This document shows, in pieces, positions 25,944-37,099 of a stretch of 64,000 bases of DNA (the first letter of the stretch is position 1; every line of letters starts with the position of its first letter). The notes below the pieces were generated by a model. The model saw only the letters and a list, made by a program, of their open reading frames with translations. It was not told the DNA's origin and did not search any database. The stretch comes from Dictyophora rubrovolvata (Eukaryota > Basidiomycota > Agaricomycetes > Phallales > Phallaceae): positions 1,550,001-1,614,000 of the forward strand of contig CP114127.1 in the NCBI GenBank assembly GCA_029959195.1, read 5' to 3'. The position numbers and the translations under genes are program-made.

Positions 25944-26898
25944 TTATTTCCCGCTATCTTCCGTTCTCTTTAGAATAATATCCTGCTTGTGCTCGATTCG
26001 GCTCAACTGAGCCTCCAGTTTCGCGAAACGGTCCTCGTGCGCTTTTGTCAAATATGACACCTTACCGAACACACGCTGCAAAGTGACTCGATATGAGTCC
26101 AGCTCAAAGCTCTCATCATTTGAGTCCGTAAACGCATATAGCTCACTCCTGAACGAATCGAAAGACCCGTCGGGTGGTGTGCTGATACCTGCCGCTCCAG
26201 GTTTTGATTTTGGACCGGGAACGAAGGTGCACTTTCTCCTTTTTGACCTGCAATTAAGACAGGCGATTCCTCGAGTGCCGGGATTAGGTTTACATTCGAT
26301 ATTATTCTTGAGACAACGTTCACAGGCCGTCGTCGCCTCCATGTCGCCGTCAGAATCAGAGTCGATGTTGACAATGGATTGTGACGGGCTGAAGATGTCG
26401 TTGCTGGACGATGGTGAATTAGCTTCAGCCTAGAGGGTATTTATGGAAGTGAAAACAAAGAGAAAAGAAGGGGAAAATCATACCATCGTTTCCCATAACG
26501 TTTGTGGTATTGTTTTTCGAGCGTACGCTCCCGTGTCCGCCGAACTTGAAGGTAGTTGGATTTCGCGCGGGTCAACTGTCCTGCCCACTGAAGGAGTCGA
26601 GTTTCGATTGTTAGAATGTTTATCCTTCCCGACACCGTCTTGTCGGCTTTCCGCATCACTGGGATGGTTATCGTGTTCCGGGTGAACTTCGGATGATCCT
26701 CTGTCAGCACATGAAGGTCAGCGGGGGGGCAGAGACAATTGAAATAAATATTTCTTACAAGTTTTCGAAGGACACGCGCAGCTCGTCGATTTCCTCTTCG
26801 TCTGTTACGCTGGACGGGACCACAGTATAGCGGTCGAATATGTTGTCGACCAACTTCGACAACGACTCATGCCTGCTGTTGGCGCTGCTGGCGGACAT
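25944..26898 (-). CDS. Zinc-cluster-like (Zn2Cys6-type) protein with C-terminal coiled coil
   Basis: Exon 1 begins at 26898 with MSASSANSRHESLSKLVDNIF. Exon 2 (about 26707-26485) is basic and helical, with TRAKSNYLQVRRTRERTLEK. Exon 3 carries SPSQSIVNIDSDSDGDMEA, then the cysteine array CERCLKNNIEC ... GIACLNCRSKRRKC. That spacing (C-x2-C-x6-C, then C-x2-C-x6-C) resembles a fungal zinc cluster with an extended loop. The end is a coiled coil LEAQLSRIEHKQDIILKR. Likely nuclear DNA-binding, but the long loop makes it atypical. Agaricomycetes carry many such proteins. Confidence 0.75.
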
Positions 26899-27160
26899 GT
26901 CGATAATAAGGCCTCACGGGGGAGAAGAATTAAATGGTTAGGAGGGCGTGAACGCCACTCATTGGTTATTATAGATTTTACAGGGAATAAAAAAAACCTT
27001 TCATAAACATTACCATCAAACATTTCAGTTTTTTTACAAGATTAATCAATTTGAAAGTCACATTTAAGACATAGAATTAGAAGAATTTTAATTAATTAAG
27101 AAACGGGGAGAACAGAAGCATTAAAACTACAGAAAAAAAAAAATCCCAGCGTTTCAAAGA

Positions 27161-27736
27161 TCAAAGATCTAAGATCAAGACAAATAACGCTACTTCAACG
27201 GCAAATACCACTGATGAAACGGCGATGACGCTCCAACCAGCCGTTTTGAAAGCGCGACCAAAAATCTTCTTCGAGCCTGACCGCTGCGTTAGAGGTCTTC
27301 GTTTGTCTTGATCAACGTTTGCGTCGACAGCGGTAACAGGGACGGGTTGATGGATGTCGGCGAAGTCGTGTTTGGAGCGTTGGCTCCGAGAATACGCCAG
27401 GATAAAAAGAACGATGCTTAATACGGTATACAAAATACCGACTGTATAATTATGCAGTACCAAAAAAAGATGAAGATGGATTGACAGACAATTAAAAAGC
27501 TGAAACTTACTTCGATAAAATCTGGTATCAAACAACTTCAAAATTACAATTGCATATGACAAATTTCCCATTGCGGTGCGATATGCCGCACCGTCAAATG
27601 TCCGTTGACGTGCTCGTATCTCAACTAGCTCTGCATCATTGTCACGGGAGATATAAAAAGATTGCGCTCGATGGCCGTGATAAAAATGTTCTCGAGTCTC
27701 AATTGATTCCTGTTGAGGAGATATCTTATCTGTCAT
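27161..27736 (-). CDS. DUF202 family membrane protein
   Basis: The start is MTDKISPQQESIETREHF. The DUF202 signature RARQRTFDGAAYRTAMGNLSYAIVILKLF is followed by an intron at about 27511-27440 (GTAAGT...TACAG) that restores FYRIGILYTVLSIVLFILAYSRSQ. A third hydrophobic helix, AGWSVIAVSSVVFAVEVALF, lies at the C-terminus. Three transmembrane helices are expected. Fungal relatives are small vacuolar or other organellar membrane proteins of poorly known function. Confidence 0.82.
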   Translation of the reverse strand: MTDKISPQQESIETREHFYHGHRAQSFYISRDNDAELVEIRARQRTFDGAAYRTAMGNLSYAIVILKLFDTRFYRSKFQLFNCLSIHLHLFLVLHNYTVGILYTVLSIVLFILAYSRSQRSKHDFADIHQPVPVTAVDANVDQDKRRPLTQRSGSKKIFGRAFKTAGWSVIAVSSVVFAVEVALFVLILDL

Positions 27737-27887
27737 TATTGGTAACTAAACGAGGAGTGATGACAGAGAAAAGAAACTATGAAATTGGAAACACGTGCAG
27801 TTTTCACGAACGGTATCGGAGAACTGGAGGAATGATTACGTAAACACGAGCATACGTAATCTAGCTTACACTTAATCGATCACCACC

Positions 27888-29871
27888 ATGCGCGGTCATC
27901 CACGTCGTCCTCCGCCACCGTATTCTCAGTCACCACTCGAGAACAACGTTCCTAACGACGACTATGGATCTATTCAGACTGATATTTCCAATGAGCGCTC
28001 GCCGCTTCTCGCTTCGCCACCCACCATTGTTCATCACATCATGACCATTGTCGTACCACCGGGCCTGAAATCAATTTTACCCATACTTCCTCTCATTTTG
28101 ATTCCTGGCATGACTTTTATTATGATCTTCATTTACTCTCAAATCGGTGTATACCGTGAGTTTTACGAGGTTGTGCGAGAGAGCTTTCCCCGATTTATTT
28201 TAGCGATTAAAGAGCGAGATTCTCGACGTCATGAAGCAGGGGTGGCGTGGAGCTCACCAGTAAAGGGATCTTGTGTGCGATATGCTTTGCGTAAATACAG
28301 TTCATTCCTCTGCTTTCAACTGTAATGTTTTGGTTCGTAGGTTCTCATTCGGCTACACTACTTAATTATGTGACGGATAATTACTGGGTCGAAGCTTGCG
28401 AAAGGACGCAGATGATTATACATGACAGGAAAATGAAATCTCCATTCAAATGTGAACTTGTCGTAAGCCTGTCTACGTATCCAGAAAAAGCTCTTGAAAT
28501 TGATTAGCTTTCTTTTTCCCTAGGACAACGAAGTCATTGGCCACTGGCATGTAGACGATGGCGGATGTAGACCATATTTTTTGGTTGAAAACGAAGTTCG
28601 TCTTTTTATCATTATCATCGACGACAATTCTAACTTGTAAATCATGTAGCAATGCACTGGTTAGTCTTGAGCTCATACCATCCTTCCTGGACTTGTAATT
28701 CACGATCACTTGTTAGGATCCGATAAGGTAACGATTACTACTCCTGAAAAAACTCACATTTATCAATCGCGAGATTTAGATTGTCTCCGCGCGTCTCATG
28801 TACATTCAAAATGATACACAGTGGGAAGACGTGTGCATGACGACCCCGTTTCATTCCGGTGAAAAGACATATTTGCCTATTTCCTGCCAGAACAAAGTAT
28901 CCACATATTTATATAGCTTTTTAATTCTGTTAGTCGCTGACTTTGCCTAGGGCGTAGATGGTATTTGGGGATATGTACAGATGGTCAAAGATAAGGAATG
29001 CATGAAAGAAGAAAGGGTTCGGTATCGTCATGAAGCTGGGGTATCTTGGAACACACCTCAACCCAAGTCATGTTTGCGATCTGGCGTCGGTGAGTTTTAC
29101 CCCCATCAATCAAAATCTTCCTTTCACGTTTGACTTTACTTTCCTCATTATTCAGGCGAATACACCACCGTCTTGCTCAATTATCTTCCGGATGGATATT
29201 GGAAGGAAGCTTGCGAAACAACGGAGCTCATGTTCAATGGACAAAAGCTAATACCTCCAGATAGATGTGAAATATTTGTGATTGATATAACTCGCTCTTA
29301 CATCGATGTGACTCAAAAGTGCTCATGACTGATGTTTATTGGCAGGAAGAAAACAGACGTCGAGTTGTAGTCGCATATTGGTCGATAAGTAATGTCAATG
29401 AATGCACGCCTTTTTGGGGCTCTATTTCCAGAGATGTACGTATATTTTATGCACTTAGAGTTACGCATGAGTTACTTATCATCATTGCAGCATTGTGTTG
29501 GTTAGTACATTTTCCTTTACTACCAAGGTACATAGCTCTTATTCACGTCCTGCAGGTACTAATAAAAGGGTAAGCCAACATCGTGACTATTACCTCCGAA
29601 AACGTAGAGGTTGAAGATCACATCCGTATTAGATGGTGTCAGCTCGTCTTTGGAGCATTCGAGATCCCCATTTGTGGGATATAATGTGTAAGACCACACC
29701 TCTCACATTGCAGAATACGGCCCAAGTCCCATTGTCCTGTGAAAATAAGGTACGTGTATAGATGTTATTTTCCTCTTCTCTGACTTTTGCTATCGTACAT
29801 AGGGGCTATTTGGAGGAATATGGGGCCATTGGGAGATATACGATGATTCTTGTAACATGCTTCATGAATAA
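27888..29871 (+). CDS. Receptor-like membrane protein with four tandem cysteine modules
   Basis: The start MRGHPRRPPPPYSQSP is proline-rich and cytosolic-looking. One helix, LPILPLILIPGMTFIMIFIY, follows at about residues 65-85. Then come four modules of about 80-90 residues, each split by introns. Modules 1 and 3 share LLNY..D.YW.EAC..T ... P..CE (28345 on, and 29165 on). Modules 2 and 4 share VSARL ... W...C.TTP ... P.SC.NKG..GIWG...D..C (28782-29090, and 29633-29871). The last exon reads GLFGGIWGHWEIYDDSCNML then HE, stop at 29871. The pattern is 1-2/1-2, so an internal duplication built it. This is a type II or single-pass surface protein of a lineage-expanded agaricomycete family; ligand unknown. 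Exons around 28560-28650 and 29400-29560 are uncertain. Confidence 0.65.
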
Positions 29872-29886
29872 GGACAACACTTTTTG

Positions 29887-29932
29887 TGGTTTCACAATGA
29901 TGTTTGCAATCTCGAATATCATTGTGAAACCA
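29887..29932 (+). terminator. Perfect 15-bp hairpin just after the stop of the module gene
   Basis: Left arm 29887-29901 (TGGTTTCACAATGAT) is exactly complementary to 29918-29932, with a 16-nt loop. It begins 15 bases after the stop codon, so it falls in the 3' UTR. It could act in 3'-end formation or mRNA stability, but that role is inferred. Confidence 0.5.
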
Positions 29933-30356
29933 TGTTCTCATCCGATTATGTCTTGTGTTCGTAAATGTCCAATGCCCACTAAATGTACAGTTACCATGAC
30001 TTTTGAAATAAACTTGAATTTATATCCAAGAAGTTCTGACACTGTTTTAAAGGCGGATTCAAAGTCGATGTTTTCTTAGGTTGTGTTATGTTGCACTGTC
30101 TGTGCGCGCGTCACGCCAAAAGCCATTCTCATGGGAACGTCGACTTACGGTTATTTTTGATTTCGTTAAATCGGGGCTATTAGTACTTCCTAAGAAAGCC
30201 GAGAAAAAACTCAAAAGAGCGGTCTAGTTCTACGGTAATGGTTATTAATTTCCAGAATGTTTCCATTCTAGATCTTTATGAACACGGAAACAGGTAATTG
30301 CTTGAATAAAAGGTAATTGATGAACATCGACAGACTGAATCGTGATAGATTCTTCT
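29933..30356. other. Intergenic
   Basis: No gene-like ORF or repeat is seen in this stretch. Confidence 0.4.
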
Positions 30357-30545
30357 TCAAGGGACTTCTTCAAATAGAGTTTATCCCCGAAACACTAACT
30401 AGGTTCCACACAAATCGCGCGTGTGCTTGGAGTTGGGATGGTTGGTATTTGGATGATCCTTGTTTCACCTTCGTCGACCATTCATTCGAACCCATGCGGT
30501 CTACTTCAATTACTTTCATATTCCTTCTGAGTGGCGGCGTCCGGT
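30357..30545 (+). pseudogene. Relic of a catalase gene (DJ-1-domain junction)
   Basis: The DNA matches three separated parts of the catalase gene at 18969-19240. They are GAGTTTATCCCCGAAAC.CTAACTA, then GTTGGGATGG near a Trp-rich bit, then GACCATTC..T..A.CCCATGCGGTCTACT. The order is kept and the intervening pieces are deleted. The frame encodes FIPETLTRF ... DHSFEPMRSTS, against EYIPETPTI ... [11 protein letters not shown] in the intact gene. It overlaps the 3' end of RNase H1 on the other strand. Confidence 0.75.
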
Positions 30546-31597
30546 GTATTAAATTCTCTGTCAAAATGGGGCAATGAACACCCCCGTACAGCGAGTTTGT
30601 CGGCACCTTCATTCCCAAGTATTCCTTGATGTCCGCGGACGTGTTGAAACTTGACAGGTTGTCCCTTTAAAGCTCGTTCGTCTAGAAGATCCGAAAGGTG
30701 GGTAATAAGCTCCTTGTTTTTGACGTCTGTACCCGTGCCCGTTTTCCAATTTTGTTTTCTCCATTTGGATAACCAGTCGCGAATACCTAGAAAAGAATGA
30801 CGTGGCTCTCAGAATGGTGCATTATAAGAGAAAAATCGAAATGAACTACTTACAGGATATCGAGTAGGAGGAGTCCGTCTTGATTAAAAGGGGTTTGGGG
30901 GTAATCAAATGTGTCTCTAGTAATCTGATGATAGCCTAGATATGCTAATGAGTCTTCTTTCGTTTTCGTATGATTAATCAATGATGAATTTACTATCAGC
31001 TCTGCGCGATTATTTGTCTGAGCACCCGGACAACGTTCTGATATGTTCCTTGAAAAACGTTTACTATGATATCCATGCAGACAAGAATAAGGCTTACCTG
31101 GGATCATTCTCTCCCCACCACACGCCTATTCCAGCAATAGCCCCGTCTTTACCATTATTCGAGCAAGCTCCGTCAGTAAAGACAACGTCCCAATCCTTTT
31201 CGTTCGTGGCATCATTGACATTGTCTGTCGTTCGTTTCTCGTGTTTTCTCTCAAGATATGTTTTCTTTGTGCTTGACGAGGAAGACGGAGGAATTGATGA
31301 AGATACTGTTGTGGTTACGACTTCAGGTGCAGATGCAGATGTCGATCCTCCTGTATTCAACGATCGTGGCCCTTGTTTAACAAACGCATCGGCTTCTAAA
31401 GCGCTACGGAATTTCTTGTACGAAGCCTTTGGAAATCCTTTAACTTGGTCTTCACACTCTTTCCTTTCAGATAGCTTGAGTTTTCATGATCTTTTTGAAG
31501 TGAGAGGAAACGGGAAGATTGATCACCAAGAGTGGTAAACACCTGGCTGCTTTCCAATGTGAACAGCGTAAAAATCGGTCTTGGAAACTTTGGGCAT
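30506..31597 (-). CDS. Ribonuclease H1
   Basis: The start at 31597, MPKVSKTDFYAVHIGKQPGV, joins across an intron (31525-31467) to W-KECEDQVKGFPKASYKKF, the hybrid-binding (viroplasmin-like) domain. A Ser/Thr-rich linker follows, then the catalytic domain. It shows DVVFTDGACSNNGKDGAIAG (Asp), AQTNNRAELI (Glu), LLIKTDSSYSISC (Asp), IRDWLSKWRKQNW, VRGHQGILGNEGADKLAV (Asp). All four carboxylates are present. It removes RNA from RNA-DNA hybrids. The last residues TPDAATQKEYESN run into the antisense of the catalase relic, so the original C-terminus may have been replaced. Confidence 0.92.
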
Positions 31598-31816
31598 CGA
31601 TTTAGTTCGTTTTAAGGTAGAAATCGATAAACGCAGACGCGTGAAGGTGCTTGTATTGGGTGCCAGCCTTGTGGTGTCCAAATGAGTTGGATGTCACGCG
31701 TGTCACATTCATCAGCCAATGAACTAGTCACGTGAATGAATGTTTTCTAACTGGTCAACCTGACTCAATCATTGATTCAATTTCCTTCGTGCTACAATTC
31801 CAGTCTTTTACCCAAA

Positions 31817-32583
31817 TCAATTCGTAACGATTACTTTGAGAGTATTGAATCGAATTGAATCTGCACGTTCGGCTTTCAAATTGTGTACTCCATCCGTGCC
31901 AAACGTCAAAGTAGCGTGTCCGTCGGCGTTCGTCAGTTGCCCACCAATACTTGCTCCTTCTATAGGGTCGTTCGTCGATCCGTCTATAACCGTTACTGTA
32001 ATAGGCTGCTTCACTCGGGCTGCTCTAGGACCGAAGAGAGACAGGAAATGCTGCTTATTGAAGGCATTGAAGGCCCACAGAATTTTGTCCGTCGGCTTGA
32101 CTTCTTGTTGACACCCTCCCACGGCCGTGAACTGGAAGTTGAGCAACAAGCCCCAGAACTCCGTAGACGTTTGTGTCGAAGTTGCGATGCTCGTGATGAG
32201 GAAATCGTCGAATTCGGGATCGAAAGTTCTGTAACCATTAACATCCCATGAATCGGAGCCTGGGACATACACATGGAATATGGATGGACCTACCCATCGA
32301 AAGGAAAGTGATGCTTTTCTGCTGCATCTGCGAGAGCGGTCGTACAAGTCGCTCCAGGAAGGGGATTGGCGTCATTGTTTGTGCCATCGCATGGATGGGT
32401 ACCGCCACTGGGCGTGGTTACATTATGACCCCGAGTGAAAACGTGCCCCTCGAAAATCGTCGAGTTTGCTCCCTCAATGCGTATATTGGCGAGGATAAGA
32501 GGATTAACCACCGTTGCCCCGGCGCAAAATCCAGAAGATATGAAAACGCAAAGCAAGGTCGCCAAAAGAAGTCCGAAGGGCAT
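31817..32583 (-). CDS. Secreted DUF4430-like protein with Ig-like tail (copy 1)
   Basis: A signal peptide MPFGLLLATLLCVFISSGFC precedes AGATVVNPLILANIRIEG. The DUF4430 (transcobalamin-like C) pattern includes NSTIFEGHVFTRG, CDGTNN, CTTALADAA, FDDFLITSI, EFWGLLLNFQF and CQQEV...ILWAFNAFNK. A β-sandwich-like region ends it: QPITVTVIDGSTNDPIEGAS ... DGHATLTFGTDGVHNLKAER. One or two introns lie around 32230-32290. It is divergent from peroxygenase copy 1, and the same pair recurs at 36-40 kb. It is secreted and its binding partner is unknown. Confidence 0.82.
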
Positions 32584-33701
32584 AGTTTTTTGAGAGACAA
32601 AACCTGACGAAAGGTTGTATTGAAATGGCCACAGCGGTGCCATTGACGTGGGACACGCCCCGGTTGTCCCTTGACAGTTTGTTCCTGTGCGTTTTTCTCA
32701 TGAGAGCTTTCAACAAACGATACTGCTGAGCTCCTCTCAATGGACGACTATCGCTCTCACGCGTTCGCATGCAGCACTAAGGTTCTCAAGCAATAATGTA
32801 ACTGAATGTCCTTCATGGAAATTATTGCAAAATGATCACTCTTTTCCTTGACAAGCGCTCACGGGCAGCCAGCCCTGTCGAGCTCGCGGACGCTCAGGCG
32901 CTCACCATGTAACCATCCTCATCATCATCGGTCCCTGTCCGTCGTCCAAAATTTCGTTCCCACCACCTCACCCTGGGCATCAAATCTTGCATTCTCATGC
33001 CGTAGTCGTATACATAGATGTGGAAATAGAGTCTCGTGTCATTTCAAGGGATGGCGTCCGAATCCGCCGAGCAAGGAGCGCGCCCATCTGAGCACAGCTC
33101 GCCACCCAACCTACCACCGACACCGCGACGAGACAGGAACTCCTTTCCTTTCAAGCCCAAATTGGCTAAACCAGAATTGCCCGTTATCCTATTCGTCGGG
33201 CTATTCGGCTTGTTGAACAATCATTGGAGCAATTGCAAACCATACGTACAGCCCTTATAAATTATGGCAGGGAAGGACCGGCGGTATTTATCACCCTCAG
33301 TTTCCACCCCCATCCCTAAGCCAAATCACTGATGACCGTATTATGCAGATGCAGCGTGGAGCTCATGCGCCAAATGTGTTTGATTGATAGCAATTCAAAG
33401 CAAATATAAATGACAGTCACCACCTGTTGAATTTGCTGGTTCATGCAGGAATTTCACATTCAAATACAACTCAGATGACTCATTTCAATACACTCGGCGC
33501 TGTAGGGTGGATCTCTTGCCAGATGATACCGTGTTCCTGAAACAGGCTATTCAAGATTTAACCGGAGGGGGGACCGCGAAACCCCGACTCTGTTCCAAAT
33601 TATTTAAAGATAATGAATATATAAGTCTAACGCGTGGCCTCAATCCGGTTAGAAACTCGCCCATACTCACCCCGCTTGACATTGACGCAGAATAAAAGAG
33701 G
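32584..33701. other. Divergent promoter region with a coding-like remnant
   Basis: Near 33040-33310 the plus strand is richer in GC than its surroundings and has coding-like composition (MASESAEQGARPSEHSSPPN). It has no intact gene and may be a fossil of a mobile element. TATATAAG near 33618 is a likely TATA box for the peroxygenase, about 80 bases from its start. Confidence 0.4.
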
Positions 33702-35048
33702 ATGACCAGAAAATCTGCACTCTTGTCTCTTTTCATCTCTTCTGCGTTTGCATTCTCACATTATGAATCTCTTGCTGGGCTTAGCCAAAGAGATATTGAC
33801 CAATTTATACTCAGTTATCCGGACGTAGTTATCCCCAATCCCCCGGGTCCTTTGGAAAATGACTCCATCAAGCTTGTCAACGATCCGGCACATCCCTTCA
33901 TCCCCCCTACACACGATGATATTCGTGGACCGTGTCCTGGGTTGAATACCCTTGCTAATCATGGTGTACGTAACTTTGAAATTATTTTCCACCGTTCGTC
34001 CCCGTTGACTTGCTTCTGTCAGTACCTCCCCAGGTCAGGTGTTGCGAGACCAGATCAGATCGTATCCGCCGTCATGGAAGGTATAGAGTAATGTTCTAGC
34101 TTTTTAGCCCGCTTTTCTAAAATATATCGTTAGGATTCAACCTGGGAAACGATTTTGCGAAATTTTTAACTTACCAAGCCCACGTATTGAACGGAAATCC
34201 TGTGACGAACCTTTTGAGTATCGGAATGAAAACACCCGAAACTGGTCCTGATCCTCCAAAACCAGCCGCTGTAGGAGGCTTGACTTTTCATGGGACCTTC
34301 GAAGGTACTGTTTGTCGTTATACTTTTCAATATCTTTGACCTAAAAGTTGTGTTTATGTTCAGGCGATACGAGCATGACACGTGTTGACGCTTTCTTTGG
34401 CAATCAAGCGGTTTTCAATGAACGACGTTTCGACGAGGTATGATACACTGTCCCAAAATAATTTATCTAGCTAACCGCAACAACAAGTTTGAAGCCTTCG
34501 CTATAGTGTTCGGTGTCAACCATACGTATGATATAAACGCCGCAGCTGAACTCCGTCACCGACGTCTTCAAGACTCGATTCACACAAACCCTGAACTCGT
34601 CTTCACTTCTCCACGGATATTGTCTGCTTTCTCAGAAGCTATCTTCCCCTTGACCTTTTTCGTAGACGGCCGCCTGAATAACAAACAGCTCAATCTCAAA
34701 GCCGCCCGAGATTTCTTTGGTCCGAACATAATGCCAGAAGGATTCCACCGTCAGCCAGCAGCAGTCAGTTTCCCGGTCATAATGCCCCTCGTTCAACAAA
34801 TCTTTGACAAGCATCCCTTCGTTCCGGGGGTCAATCATGGTGTTAACAATTTCATGTTGATGCCTGAAACTCCTGCTCTGTCCGACTTTTGTGGAATTTA
34901 CGAAGATATTGTTCTTCGTGTTTTGAAAATTCAGTATCCTAATCCTACTGGTCAGCTCAGAGAGGCTCTTAATACCAATTTGGACTTTTTCTTCTCTTCG
35001 GTAGAAGGTCATAATTGCACGCAAGTCTTTCCTTTCGGAAAAGACTGA
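33702..35048 (+). CDS. Unspecific peroxygenase (UPO), haem-thiolate, copy 1
   Basis: The start MTRKSALLSLFISSAFAFSH is a signal peptide. The key motifs of the long UPO family are in order: PCPGLNTLANH with the haem-ligand Cys, YLPRSGVARPDQI, LLSIGMKTPETGPDPPKP, FEGDTSMTRVDAFFGN (the EGD metal site), and RILSAFSEAIFPLTFFVDGR (the Arg/Glu acid-base pair). The end YPNPTGQLREALNTNLDFFF ... CTQVFPFGKD matches the AaeUPO C-terminus. Introns sit after NHG (33967), after the MEG Glu, after FEG, and at 34438-34487. UPOs use hydrogen peroxide to insert oxygen into aromatic and aliphatic substrates outside the cell. Confidence 0.93.
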
Positions 35049-35091
35049 GATCGTTGGAGACGGCCGGGATTGAACGCGTTTAGCAGACAAT

Positions 35092-35116
35092 TATATATAT
35101 ATATATATATATATAT
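35092..35116. repeat. (TA)n microsatellite
   Basis: An uninterrupted TA run of 12 units lies 43 bases after the peroxygenase stop, in the probable 3' UTR. Confidence 0.95.
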
Positions 35117-35499
35117 CAGATATTTGATTCTCACTGGGGAGTTCTTGATATAATTTATTTAGCAGGCGTGTAACGTTTGTCTTGTGTGTTAATACTAAAA
35201 CGAAATGTCAAAAGGTCCGGGGTTTAACAGTTAAACGTTCAACATGCGGCGATATTGTGTGCTTTTTTCAGCTGAGCGGAAAACTCTTGTGCATGCAGTC
35301 CAAGGTAAGCGTTTTGAATGTGACTCAAAGAAATTTGTAGCCTTGATTAGAATGCTTCTCCCTAAAAAGAAAAGTACCAATGACAAAAGCGGCATTGAGG
35401 TATCATATATCATATATTACAACTACTTCGTTTTCCTCTCTGGCACTAATTAATTTGACAATCAGACTAGTTAACTGAAGCTTCTGTGATTTGTCCAGT

Positions 35500-36385
35500 G
35501 CGAAAGTGTGTGTGAATCTATTAAATCCCTGGGGGCTGAGCCCTATGTGCCGGGACTTTAACTCGTTGAGATGGCCGTATCGCGTCATTAGGGGATGTCA
35601 GAGTAGGTCGTTTCAAGGCCGTTTCGCCGTCCGTTTCGATTTCAGTGAAACGGCTGGTGAAACGGCGAAACGAGTGAAACGCCTCTCACTGAACTGAGCG
35701 AAACGGCAGCCGTTTTGCTGTCCGTTTCACCCATCGGTCGTTCTCGGTCAGGGATGAATTTTTAAGGAGAATTTCTAGAAATATTTCTTCAATAAATCAT
35801 ATAAAATTTTTTTGAGCAACTGTACAATGCATAGGTGAAACGGCGCACGAAACGGTCATCGAAACGGACGGGCAGCGGGGGTGTTCAGAGTTGAACCGGG
35901 ATAAGTGGTATTCCCGAGGTATTCCCGACATCTCGAAACGGACAGCGAAACGGCCTTGAAACGACCTACTCTGACATCCCCTATTTCTCCGCTCGTCAGG
36001 CGCGTAATGAGGTGTCGTGGGGATCGATGTTCCCACCGTACTGCTTCATCCTCTTCTTCTCTGTCTCCCTTTTGGTTCGTCTAGTTTTCCGTGTGTTTGC
36101 ATGAAGCGACATGTTTTGTTGATGTATTCAAAAAGGACTTTCGTCGCTTTTCGATCTTTCAGCAATTGGATCTTTGGGACGGTGTGTTGTCTGAAGTGTC
36201 GCTGTATCTTCAAGCGGTGCGTGTCGTATCGAGGGCATATGGAGAGAAAGTGCGTTACGGTTTCTGTCTCCATTTCGCAGGCCGGACATATTGGGGTCGC
36301 TGATTTGCCTATCTTATACAGGTAGCCGGCGAAAGTGTAAAGTGGCTTACATGCGTTCGTATTACCAAACAAATTTCTCATTCGA
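35500..36385 (-). mobile_element. Truncated LINE 3' fragment, interrupted by a MITE
   Basis: Positions 36381-36046 encode the C-terminus of a non-LTR retrotransposon ORF2. It shows LYKIGKSATPICPACEMETE with a C-x2-C-x7-H-x4-C knuckle through THFLSICPRYDTHR, then ATKVLFEYINKTCRF. The 3' flank continues to 35500 (GGGGGCTGAGCCCTATGT) on the other side of the MITE. The 5' end is missing, as in most LINE insertions. A related fragment lies at 37870-38270. The clade (perhaps Tad1-like) is not settled. Confidence 0.78.
35591..35981. mobile_element. 391-bp MITE with about 49-bp terminal inverted repeats and TA target duplication
   Basis: The left end GGGGATGTCAGAGTAGGTCG is repeated inverted at the right end. 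The two ends match over about 49 bases, with a single difference seen. TA flanks both sides (35589-35590 and 35982-35983), as in Tc1/mariner-type insertions. GAAACGG and its complement recur many times inside both ends. No transposase is present. It lies inside LINE sequence. Confidence 0.88.
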
Positions 36386-36426
36386 AGTTCAATTTCTCAT
36401 ATTATACAATTTCAGTCTCTACCTAA

Positions 36427-37099
36427 CTAGTTTGTGACTGTTACTTTGAGAGCATTCGACCGAATCGAATCCTCACGTTCGGCCTTCAAAACATGTACTC
36501 CAACCGTGTTAAACGTCAAAGTAGCATGTCCGTCAGCATCCGTCAGCCGCCCACCAACGCTTGCTCCTTGTATAGGGACATTGCTTACTCCATCAATAAC
36601 TGTTACGGTAATGGGCTGGTTTACTTGAGCCGTTTCTGGCCCGGAGAGGGACAAGAAATACTTCTTGTTGAATCCATTGAAAGCCCACAAGATCTTGTCC
36701 GTGGACTTGACTTCCTGTTGACAACCCCCCTTGGTGTCTTTGAAATTAAGGAATAAACGCCAAAATTCTTTATCTGTTTGGGTTGTATCCCCGATCCTCG
36801 TGATGAAGAAATCGTCGTATTTGGGATCAAAGGTTCTGTATAAGAGTCAAGGTCTGGGGCATACACTTACTATTATGGACTTACGCATCGAATGTGAAAC
36901 CATTCTTTTCCGCCGCATCCGCCAGAGCAGTAGTACAAGTCGCTCCAGGACAGCAATTGGCGCCATTGTTTGTGCCATCACAGCAATGGGTCCCACCGCT
37001 GGTGGTCGTTACAGGACGACCGCGAGTCCAAACTTCTCCCTCGAAAATCGTCGACTTCCCTTCAATGCGTATATTAGCAAGGATAAGGGGATTGGTCAT
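36427..37099 (-). CDS. DUF4430-like protein (copy 2), signal peptide apparently lost
   Basis: The body matches copy 1: MTNPLILANIRIEGKSTIFE, CDGTNN, CTTALADAA, DDFFITRI, EFWRLFLNF, CQQEV...ILWAFNGFNK, QPITVTVIDG ... RSNALKVTVTN. The ATG homologous to copy 1's start (about 37172) is followed by an early stop and is out of frame with the body (4 bases length difference). The usable starts are ATG at 37099, without a signal peptide, or ATG at 37225 with a poor one (MARGKLQRVPLPSISCQCLF). It is either a decaying paralogue or has a new N-terminus. Confidence 0.7.

Noticed and set aside
33030-33320. Coding-like remnant upstream of peroxygenase copy 1
   Set aside because: Broken and unassigned. Possibly a fossil of a mobile element. 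Not called as a gene.
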